This document shows, piece by piece, positions 1 to 6,034 of a stretch of DNA of 8,877 nt. The stretch is from Phaeodactylibacter sp964397205 (GTDB lineage Bacteria; Bacteroidota; Bacteroidia; Chitinophagales; Saprospiraceae): the NCBI GenBank assembly GCA_964397205.1, contig CAYNIT010000198.1, forward strand, positions 1 through 8,877. The letters run 5' to 3'. A program made the position numbers and the translations under genes. Under the pieces are notes generated by a model. It did not search any database. It worked only from the letters and a program-made list of their open reading frames with translations, and was not told the origin of the DNA. Each line of letters starts with the position of its first letter. The first letter of the stretch is position 1.

Positions 1-2170
1 GCTGCAGCTTGGCGGTGGCACCGTAGTTGGTATGTGCGCTCAGTTCCAGGGAATAATCGCCGGGAGGGAGCTGAGGATAGGTAAGTTCGGTGCGTTTGGT
101 AGTTTTCCATTTTCTTTCTACGCCGCGCAATCGGTAGCGGTAGGTAATATTGCCCTGGCTGCGGAAGGATAGGGCCAGGAAGCGGATGCGCAGGTTGTTT
201 TCGTGCTGTTCCAACTGCAGTTCCAGTTGGGGCTGCCTGGATTTTCCGTTGACCTGCACCTCTTCGATCATTAAGCGGAGAGGATGGCTGTCCGCCTTGA
301 TATTATCCGGGTTAAAGGACACCAATCCCTCGGAGGTGGCCAGGTAGAGCAGGCTGTCGCCTATGGCCACATCAGCGATATCCTGCACGGGCAGTACATC
401 AGTATGGCGGTAGTTGAAAATGGGCAAGGGGTCCCGCTCGAACTCGAAGCCGGCCACATGCGTAAGCCCCAAGCTATTCACGACCCAAACCTCCTGCCCT
501 CGGCTAGCCAAGCGCCCGCAGAAGTTGCTCGGGGGGTACTGTTGCTGCTCCACTTGCCGGTACTGCCCGTTCTTGATGAAGATCAAGCCGGCTCCCCGCG
601 TTGACAGGCAGAGGGTGCTGTCGGCGAGCAAAGCGATTTCTTTTACAACGGTGTTGAAAATCGGCGAACGTTCTGCCCAGAAAACGGTATCCTGCTGCTG
701 TACTTGCACCAGGCCCTTGCGGTGGCTGTAAAACCAGTGATGGCCCCGGGCATCTACGGCTGTTCCGTAGGCCCGCCCTTCCCAAACAGTATCGAAAAGC
801 TCTGCGGGCACAATTGGCCTTTGGGTCGCTGCTTTCAGCCGGGGGATGCTGGTCCGCAGCACGTCTTCCTGGGTACTGATCAATACCTGCCCTCCTGCCC
901 CCACGGCACCATCTTTAATGGCTTTGCTGGAGGAGATAAGCTGTGCCTCGCCATTGTAAACAAGGTATAAACCATGGTCTGAGCCTACGAGCCAGCCCCA
1001 ATCTTCGAGCGGCTCTACGAAGGTGATGCGGTTGAGGGTGGCCAGGCTTGTCCCCGAGCAGGCTTTAATTTGCTGGAGCAAGCCGTACTGCCGGTTTAGG
1101 AATCGAACTTGGCTGGCATTGCTGCCCAGGGCAATGCCCTCGGGAGTGACTGTGACTGTATTGAGGTTCAAATTGGGCAGCGGGCTTTGTTGGGAAATGA
1201 AAGCTACCTTATCGATGTAGCTAGGATAAAAATACAAGCCGTTGCTGCGGGTACCGACCCAAAGATTGCCCTCCTGGTCCTGTAGTACGGAGGAAGGGGT
1301 CATGCCCTCGAATAGCCTGCGCTCGAATTGCAGCCCGCCTCCGGCTTTGATGTTGTAGATGCCGATCCCTAAGTTGGGCTGTACAATCCACATTTTACCC
1401 TGATGCGGGAACAGTTGGCTGGCGAGTTGGTCAAGTTCGAACAGCGAGCGGTACGCTCCGGTCTGGGTATTCAGCGCTAAGATTTGGGCATCGAGGTGCA
1501 GGTAAAGCCAGGGGCCATAGGAAGCGTTGCTAAAGAAACGAACGGTTTGGGCTTGCCGGAGGCATGGCAGTTTCATCTTCCGGTAAGGAGGGCTGCTATC
1601 CAGATTGAACAAGGTGCAGGAGCGGCGGTCCTGGTTCAGCAGCCAGGAAGAGTCCTGGTGCTCGAAGACCCAAATTCGGCCCGGGAGTTGTTGCAGTGCT
1701 TCGGCAGCTGGCTGTGGGTTCAACTCGTAGTCATAGCGTTGCAGCTGGTTTTCGTCACTGATCCAGATGTTGCCGTGCGCAGCGGCTACTTTGCAGTCGG
1801 CAATGTCTTTGAAGGAGTCATACGGTCCCTTTGGTAAGGGGAGAATGGTGTCTTGCTCTAGATATGCTACATCGCCGAGCGTATTCAGCCAAAGCCGGCC
1901 CGCAGCGAATGAGAGGTTGATGATATCGTGGTAAGGTAAGCCATCTTGCTGATTCAGTTGCAAGAATTTGTAGCCGTCAAACCGTACCAGGCCAACATCT
2001 GTGCCCAAATACAAAAAGCCTACACTGTCCTGTGCGAGATCGTAGATATTCTGGCTAGGCAAGCCGTCCTTGATGGTCAAACGTGTAAACCTGTCTGGGG
2101 CCAGTTGTGCGTTCAAGTGTGAGCATAGGACGACCAACGATAGCTGTAGAAATATTCCTATGCGCTTCAT
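1..2170 (-). CDS. Two-component-type periplasmic sensor (Reg_prop double propeller plus Y_Y_Y), 3' part outside window
   Basis: The frame is open for 723 codons from an ATG at 2170 and runs off the left edge without a stop. Residues 1-21 are a signal peptide ending N-A-Q. The next segment has the family hallmark IKDGLPSQNIYDLAQDS, followed by GFLYLGTDVGLVRFDG (51-66). I count 14 propeller-like repeats up to about residue 621 (for example GNLWVGTRSNGLYFYP and SLLYLATSEGLVSFNP), enough for two seven-bladed propellers. About 640-720 is a Y_Y_Y domain, with EVQVNGK, then ENNLRIRFLALSF, then TYRYRLRGVERKW. In this family the ectodomain senses extracytoplasmic ligands, often glycans, and is followed by a membrane helix and a histidine kinase, LytTR or other DNA-binding output. 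That output lies outside the window, so its type is unknown. The gene lies 84 bp downstream of the anti-sigma gene on the same strand. Confidence 0.93.
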   Translation of the reverse strand, partial: MKRIGIFLQLSLVVLCSHLNAQLAPDRFTRLTIKDGLPSQNIYDLAQDSVGFLYLGTDVGLVRFDGYKFLQLNQQDGLPYHDIINLSFAAGRLWLNTLGDVAYLEQDTILPLPKGPYDSFKDIADCKVAAAHGNIWISDENQLQRYDYELNPQPAAEALQQLPGRIWVFEHQDSSWLLNQDRRSCTLFNLDSSPPYRKMKLPCLRQAQTVRFFSNASYGPWLYLHLDAQILALNTQTGAYRSLFELDQLASQLFPHQGKMWIVQPNLGIGIYNIKAGGGLQFERRLFEGMTPSSVLQDQEGNLWVGTRSNGLYFYPSYIDKVAFISQQSPLPNLNLNTVTVTPEGIALGSNASQVRFLNRQYGLLQQIKACSGTSLATLNRITFVEPLEDWGWLVGSDHGLYLVYNGEAQLISSSKAIKDGAVGAGGQVLISTQEDVLRTSIPRLKAATQRPIVPAELFDTVWEGRAYGTAVDARGHHWFYSHRKGLVQVQQQDTVFWAERSPIFNTVVKEIALLADSTLCLSTRGAGLIFIKNGQYRQVEQQQYPPSNFCGRLASRGQEVWVVNSLGLTHVAGFEFERDPLPIFNYRHTDVLPVQDIADVAIGDSLLYLATSEGLVSFNPDNIKADSHPLRLMIEEVQVNGKSRQPQLELQLEQHENNLRIRFLALSFRSQGNITYRYRLRGVERKWKTTKRTELTYPQLPPGDYSLELSAHTNYGATAKLQ

Positions 2171-2220
2171 CGGCGTTGCTGTTCTCCCGTTGAAGGTTGT
2201 TCTGATTTTTTTCAGCTCTG

Positions 2221-2251
2221 CAAAGCAACTAAGAGGCAGCAGAACAAACAA
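2221..2251 (-). promoter_or_regulatory. Weak candidate Bacteroidota promoter for the sensor gene
   Basis: In the 84 bp gap between the anti-sigma stop and the sensor start, the minus strand carries TTGCTTTG (2228-2221), one mismatch from the TAnnTTTG -7 consensus. A TTTG lies at 2248-2245, and the overlapping TTG at 2248 begins roughly 20 bases upstream of the -7 box. A start about 7 bases downstream would leave a leader of roughly 40 bases. A single near-match in a short region is weak evidence; the gap may simply be read through from the upstream operon. Confidence 0.22.
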
Positions 2252-2254
2252 GCC

Positions 2255-3490
2255 CTATTGTACCCAATACGTAACAGAGCAAAGCGCGAAGCTGCGGTAC
2301 TGAGGCGAAGCGGGTGGCTGAAAGACCCCCTGTAGGCTTTGCTGCCAGTGCAGGCTGGCGGAAAGCCGGGAGCTGATGCGGTAACGTAGGCCGGCTCTGG
2401 CCGATAGCAAGCTGGCACGGCTTCGGCTAGCCTGATTGTTGTGGCGAAGCTGCTCCGCAACAGTTGATAAAGCTTCCGGTTCTGTTTCATCGGCAGGATT
2501 CGAATTTGTGACCTGTTCGCTCTGAGTAGACCAACGGACTGCAGAGCGGCGATATATTTGGCGGGCGTATTGCAGGCCGGTTTCCAGGCTCCAGCGGGGG
2601 TGGAATTGATAACCCAGCTCCGAGGAAAGGGTAGCGTAGTGCATCTCCTCCGTGCCATTCACCGCGCTCAGGGTTTGTGTCCCGCTGTTGTTCTGGTTGG
2701 GCTGGAAGTAGCTAGAATTGGTGAATAAAAAGGTGCGCTCTCCTTCCGTCTCCCATTGCTGCCAGTACCAATACCCCAAGCTGGCCCGGGCGTAGAGGGG
2801 GCTCTGATTACCCAACCGAAATGCCGTGATGAACTCGGCGGTGTATCCGTCGGGGGCTTGAAAATCAGCGAGCGCGATGCCTGCCCGCAGCCCGTAGCGG
2901 ATCTTGGGTGGTGCGCTTGCAGAGGGTTGAGCCGGGAGGCTGCTGGAGCTCGCTATCGGAAGGGGTGTAGGCTCAGTGGGCAGTTGCTTCAGGCTGAGCC
3001 GGGCGGGAGCAGGTTGTTTTGCAGGAAAAGATTCGGCTGCCGCCATATCCGCTGCGCCATAAGCTTGCCGAAGCAGCGGCCTGCTGTTATCGATGGGAGG
3101 CATAGGGGGATATCTTCGCCCGGTAGCGGAGGGGATGCGCTCCTCCGGCATCTGGGCAGTGGAGGCCAGCGGAGCAGAAGGGGCTGTAGGCTGATGCTCT
3201 TTATCCCGCCGTCCGGCTGTTTCCAATCCAGCCTCAGCCGGGCTGCTCATCACTGGGATGGGTAAGGCGCTCAGAGCATCCGCCGATGGAGAGGAGGCAG
3301 GAGAGAAAAGGGTCAGCCAAAGGGCAGCTGCGATCAGCAGCAAGCCGAGTAAAGCCACAGGCAAGGCCCTTCGTTTGCGATGGCCCGAACGGGCAGGCGC
3401 GGGCATTTCCTGCTCCAGCATTTGCTGCATCTGTTGCCAGCCTTCATCCGCCCAGCTGGGGTCTATGGGTGTAGCGTCCTTATCCGGCAT
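2255..3490 (-). CDS. Dma-like dual membrane-spanning anti-sigma factor (TM helix, disordered linker, C-terminal beta-barrel)
   Basis: 411 residues. The first 41 are a short cytoplasmic segment with an acidic/aromatic helix (WADEGWQQMQQMLEQEMP, 13-30) and a basic stop GHRKRR before a single transmembrane helix at about 42-62, giving an N-inside topology. Residues 63-195 are Pro/Ala/Ser-rich and probably disordered, long enough to cross the periplasm. Residues 196-411 alternate as amphipathic strands (IRYGLRAGIALADF, YARASLGYWYWQQW, LSSELGYQFHPRWSLETGLQ, ARAGLRYRISSRLSASLHWQ) and end in TYWVQ, consistent with an eight-stranded outer-membrane barrel. There is no signal peptide. Its ATG lies inside the sigma gene (11 bp overlap), implying translational coupling. 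This layout matches the Dma anti-sigma family described in Bacteroides thetaiotaomicron. By inference it sequesters the adjacent sigma factor and reports on the outer membrane. Automatic annotation might call it only 'outer membrane beta-barrel protein'. Confidence 0.85.
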   Translation of the reverse strand: MPDKDATPIDPSWADEGWQQMQQMLEQEMPAPARSGHRKRRALPVALLGLLLIAAALWLTLFSPASSPSADALSALPIPVMSSPAEAGLETAGRRDKEHQPTAPSAPLASTAQMPEERIPSATGRRYPPMPPIDNSRPLLRQAYGAADMAAAESFPAKQPAPARLSLKQLPTEPTPLPIASSSSLPAQPSASAPPKIRYGLRAGIALADFQAPDGYTAEFITAFRLGNQSPLYARASLGYWYWQQWETEGERTFLFTNSSYFQPNQNNSGTQTLSAVNGTEEMHYATLSSELGYQFHPRWSLETGLQYARQIYRRSAVRWSTQSEQVTNSNPADETEPEALSTVAEQLRHNNQASRSRASLLSARAGLRYRISSRLSASLHWQQSLQGVFQPPASPQYRSFALCSVTYWVQ

Positions 3491-4034
3491 GATTATAGTT
3501 CGTTCTGATGAATTGCTTCAATTTCTTACGGGCGTTGGACAAGTGCCATTTGGACGTGCCCACGCTTATGTTTATACGTTCGGCGATTTCCACATGCGTA
3601 TAGCCCTCGATAGCGTACAAGTAGAAAACATGCCGGGAGGCATCGGGCAATTGGTCTACCATCTTCATGAGATCATCCAGGTAGAGCTGATCCAATGCTT
3701 GCTCGCTCACCGGCTTATCCCGTTCCTCCAGGTCCAGAAAGCGGATGGCGTCGCCGCGCCGGCGGAAGTAGTCCGACAGGCTGTGGAAGACCAGCCGGCG
3801 TATCCATCCCTCCAGGGAGCCGCTGAAGGAAAACTTATGCAGTTTAGTAAATACCCGCAGGAAGCCGCGGTTCAGTATTTCCATGGCTTCCGTTTTGTCT
3901 TGGGTATAGCGCAGGCACATCCGTATCATACTGTTGAAGTACTTGCGGTAGAGCATCTCCTGGTAGAAGCGTTTGTTCTCCAGGCAGCCCGCCACGAGTT
4001 CTTCATCGGTATAGTCGGAGGCCTTCTTTGCCAT
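3480..4034 (-). CDS. ECF-family RNA polymerase sigma-70 factor
   Basis: 184 residues, a normal length for an extracytoplasmic-function sigma factor. Region 2 spans about 26-93, with the core-binding helix EAMEILNRGFLRVFTKLHKF followed by GSLEGWIRRLVFHSLSDYFRRR, typical of Bacteroidota ECF factors. Region 4 spans about 122-175, with LPDASRHVFYLYAIEGYTHVEIAERI and then SVGTSKWHLSNARKKLK, the helix-turn-helix that reads the -35 element. A variable linker lies between them. The gene starts 13 bp after the small barrel gene and its last 11 bp overlap the start of the Dma-like gene, so sigma and anti-sigma are translated together. Its regulon cannot be read from the window; autoregulation of the operon is common for such pairs but is not shown here. 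Confidence 0.96.
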   Translation of the reverse strand: MAKKASDYTDEELVAGCLENKRFYQEMLYRKYFNSMIRMCLRYTQDKTEAMEILNRGFLRVFTKLHKFSFSGSLEGWIRRLVFHSLSDYFRRRGDAIRFLDLEERDKPVSEQALDQLYLDDLMKMVDQLPDASRHVFYLYAIEGYTHVEIAERINISVGTSKWHLSNARKKLKQFIRTNYNHAG

Positions 4035-4047
4035 CGGGTTACAAAAT

Positions 4048-4644
4048 TTAAAAAAATATCCCCAGCCGCAGGCTGATGCGCTGAAAAGTCCACCGCTGGA
4101 TCTGCCTGACCCCCCAAAAGCGATCCTCGATCAGGGTAGAACGCTGGATTTGGTACCCCAGGTCTACCAGCAGGCCCATTTCTTGCTCTTGGAAGTTTTT
4201 GGCTAAGCCCAGGCTGGCGCGCCCGCAGAAACCGCCGCGGCTTTTGGAAACGTCGGCATCGCCGAGCAGCACGCCGTAGCCGGCCGACAGGCTGTAGCGC
4301 GGCTGCCAGCTCCAGCCTGGGAGCCAACTGCCAGCTGCTTCCAAAGATAGGGGAACAAATACTCCCCCGCGGTCAAAATTATAAAATTGCAAGCCATTGC
4401 CGAGCCCCAGCCCTATTTTGCGGTTCCAGTAGTAGAGGAGGCTGTACTGCAGTGAAACGCCTGTTTTCAGCGCTGTATTCTCCTCGTTTGACTGCTCTAG
4501 CAGCAAGCCATACAGCAGTTCGTACCGCAAGCCACGCTCTTGGGCCCGCGCAGTATCAACTGCTGCCGCTGCCGCTTGTGCGCTAGGCTCACTCCATACC
4601 AGGCAAAGCAGCCCGGCCCAGAAGATTGCTCTTTGCAGCTTCAT
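4048..4644 (-). CDS. Small outer-membrane beta-barrel protein, unknown function
   Basis: 198 residues. A signal peptide covers about 1-23 (basic MKLQR, hydrophobic AIFWAGLLCLVW, then SAQA). The mature part is a run of alternating polar/hydrophobic strands rich in Gly and aromatics: VSLQYSLLYYW, KIGLGLGNGLQFYNF, PRYSLSAGYGVLLG, GRASLGLAKNF and MGLLVDLGYQIQ. It ends in ISLRLGIFF, the terminal aromatic strand expected for BAM-inserted outer-membrane proteins. Its size fits an eight-stranded barrel. It starts 4 bp after the LVIVD lipoprotein stop (TAG-ATCA-ATG) and is followed 13 bp later by the sigma gene, so it is almost certainly co-transcribed with both. I recognise no more specific family. 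It may be a partner of the lipoprotein or of the Dma-like barrel, but that is inference from position only. Confidence 0.85.
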   Translation of the reverse strand: MKLQRAIFWAGLLCLVWSEPSAQAAAAAVDTARAQERGLRYELLYGLLLEQSNEENTALKTGVSLQYSLLYYWNRKIGLGLGNGLQFYNFDRGGVFVPLSLEAAGSWLPGWSWQPRYSLSAGYGVLLGDADVSKSRGGFCGRASLGLAKNFQEQEMGLLVDLGYQIQRSTLIEDRFWGVRQIQRWTFQRISLRLGIFF

Positions 4645-4648
4645 TGAT

Positions 4649-5929
4649 CTACTGTGCTTTTATCTCGCTCAACAGCTCCGGTTTTTTGGGCTCGCTGATA
4701 TCAAACTGAAAGAACCCGTCTTCACCGATGACCAGCGCCAGCTCACGGCCAGCCAGGGTGATGATGTCGTACGCCTGGAAACCAGGCATGCGGGCCAGCA
4801 GCCGCTCTCCGACCCTTCCTGCGCTACTGGCATCGAATACCTTAACGCCTTGGGTGTTTTCGCAAATGTACAGGGCATCGCCCAGCTTGGAGAGCCCGTG
4901 CGGGTTGTGCATTTCAAAACTTTTGATCAGCCACGGATTGGTCAGGTCGGATACGTCGACTACGTCCAGCTGATTGGTAAAGGTCTGGCAAGCCTGTCCG
5001 TCCCGCAGAGTAACGTAGGCGATGTCGCCATCCACAAATACCGGGTCGCAGGCGGTAGCGTGGCGGAAGATCGACTGATAAGCTGGCTGTTTGGGGTTGC
5101 TGTTGTCGTAAATGTGCATGCCGTTGTTGGCGCCGATGAACAGCTTGTCCTCCAGCGGGAATATGGTTTCTATGCCCCAGCCAAGCTCCACGGTGGATGC
5201 CTTTTGAGGCTGGGTGGGAGCCGAGAGGTCAAATACGTGCAGGCTGTGGTCGTCAACTACATAGAGGTGACCCATAGCCATCGTGAAGCGGGCCATCGAG
5301 CCGCCCTGCCCGGGCCCGGCACTATTATCGGCTCTGCCGCTTGCGTCGGCAACTGCTTCCTGAGCGGAGCCCGATGCGAACAACACGGTCTGGCCTCGGT
5401 CAAACACCAAGGGCATGGCCTGGTTTTTGTCGCAGGGGATTTCTTCAATCACGCCGGTGGGCTCGTAGCGTACGAGAATGCCCTGCTCCGCGCTTTCACC
5501 TAAATGCGGGAAGACACTTTCGGTACGCCCGGCATGCTGCGGGTTGGCCGGATCGCTAACGTTAATGGCAACGAGATCGACGTAATTATCAGCGTACAGA
5601 ATGCCATTCTGAACCGCCATATCCCGATTGCCGGGAATGTTGATGAAGCGCACAGGCTGCGGTGCCTCGGGCTGCGAATTGTCGTAAACGTGGATACCTT
5701 TATCCTTTTCGTTGATGAACAGGTAGTCCTGGTATACGTAGATTTTTCCAGGCTCTTCTAACAAGCGGGCAGGCTCAGATTGAATAGGCTGCCGGAGTTC
5801 TTCGGGGGCTATGTAGATTGGTTCATAGGCGGTGTACTCGTAAACTTCCTGACAACGGTCTCCGATGCAGGAGGTCATTAAAAAGGTGCAGGAAGCCAGT
5901 AGTAGCAAGAGCGGGAATGGTGTCTTCAT
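4649..5929 (-). CDS. LVIVD-repeat beta-propeller lipoprotein
   Basis: 426 residues. A hydrophobic leader ends LMTSC, giving a lipidated Cys21 (Cys14 is a less likely alternative). The mature protein has repeats of the LVIVD type, each with the pattern hydrophobic-x-V/I-Y/F-D-x-S-x-P-x-x-P: GIHVYDNSQPEAP (78-90), LVAINVSDPANP (119-130), SLHVFDLSAPTQP (229-241), GMHIYDNSNPKQP (270-282), LDVVDVSDLTNP (321-332), GVKVFDAS (361-368, degenerate) and GFFQFDISEPKKP (405-417). Seven units suit a seven-bladed propeller. Residues 137-228 between repeats 2 and 3 are an insertion with a low-complexity Gly/Ser/Ala stretch around 187-211. The family lacks a defined activity and is usually surface or periplasmic. 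It is the first gene of the apparent operon with the small barrel, sigma and anti-sigma genes, which suggests a sensing or ligand role in that system. Confidence 0.9.
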   Translation of the reverse strand: MKTPFPLLLLLASCTFLMTSCIGDRCQEVYEYTAYEPIYIAPEELRQPIQSEPARLLEEPGKIYVYQDYLFINEKDKGIHVYDNSQPEAPQPVRFINIPGNRDMAVQNGILYADNYVDLVAINVSDPANPQHAGRTESVFPHLGESAEQGILVRYEPTGVIEEIPCDKNQAMPLVFDRGQTVLFASGSAQEAVADASGRADNSAGPGQGGSMARFTMAMGHLYVVDDHSLHVFDLSAPTQPQKASTVELGWGIETIFPLEDKLFIGANNGMHIYDNSNPKQPAYQSIFRHATACDPVFVDGDIAYVTLRDGQACQTFTNQLDVVDVSDLTNPWLIKSFEMHNPHGLSKLGDALYICENTQGVKVFDASSAGRVGERLLARMPGFQAYDIITLAGRELALVIGEDGFFQFDISEPKKPELLSEIKAQ

Positions 5930-6034
5930 GGCTCTGAATTTGTTAGGTTGGTAAGGTAATTAAATTATGAGTGAAGACGGTATGGTAGCGGCAGAGGGTT
6001 GGGTAGATTGTCTATCTTTGTCAAAAAAGTAGTT
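5930..6034. promoter_or_regulatory. Divergent intergenic region between the LVIVD operon and the esterase gene
   Basis: A 105 bp A/T-richer region separates the two divergent genes and must hold the start signals for both. On the plus strand a good -7 box is visible (separate entry). On the minus strand the best string for the LVIVD operon is TAATTTAA, around 5958-5968, which misses the last two positions of the TAnnTTTG consensus. The operon may therefore use a different element, for example one read by its own ECF sigma factor. Confidence 0.5.
6012..6019 (+). promoter_or_regulatory. TATCTTTG -7 promoter box of the esterase gene
   Basis: TATCTTTG fits the Bacteroidota primary-sigma -7 consensus TAnnTTTG exactly. 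It ends 15 bases before the ATG at 6035, so the transcript would have only a short leader of about 8-10 bases. I see no convincing -33 TTG at the usual distance. The box lies downstream of the alternative TTG start at 5999, which argues for the ATG. Confidence 0.6.

Noticed and set aside
1484..1837. 117-codon plus-strand frame, with several other plus-strand frames between 150 and 2303
   Set aside because: All lie opposite the continuous propeller sensor frame, which I followed through to base 1 without a stop.
2204..2217. CTGA-T7-TCAG inverted repeat in the gap before the sensor gene
   Set aside because: Only a 4 bp stem with the T run inside the loop, so it does not look like a terminator.
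2212..2658. 148-codon minus-strand frame overlapping the C-terminal part of the anti-sigma gene
   Set aside because: Alternative frame of the barrel domain; no leader, motif or plausible start context.
4042..4050. Near-match to a -7 box (TAAATTTTG on the minus strand) just before the sigma start
   Set aside because: It has one extra spacer base, includes the stop codon of the small barrel gene, would give an almost leaderless transcript, and lacks an upstream TTG.
3258..4076. 272-codon open frame on the plus strand opposite the sigma gene
   Set aside because: It is antisense to a clearly recognisable ECF sigma factor and the start of the Dma-like gene; its translation shows no domain and has the composition of a shadow frame in G/C-rich DNA.
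4850..5503. 217-codon plus-strand frame opposite the LVIVD gene
   Set aside because: Lies wholly antisense to a gene with clear lipobox and repeats; no recognisable features of its own.
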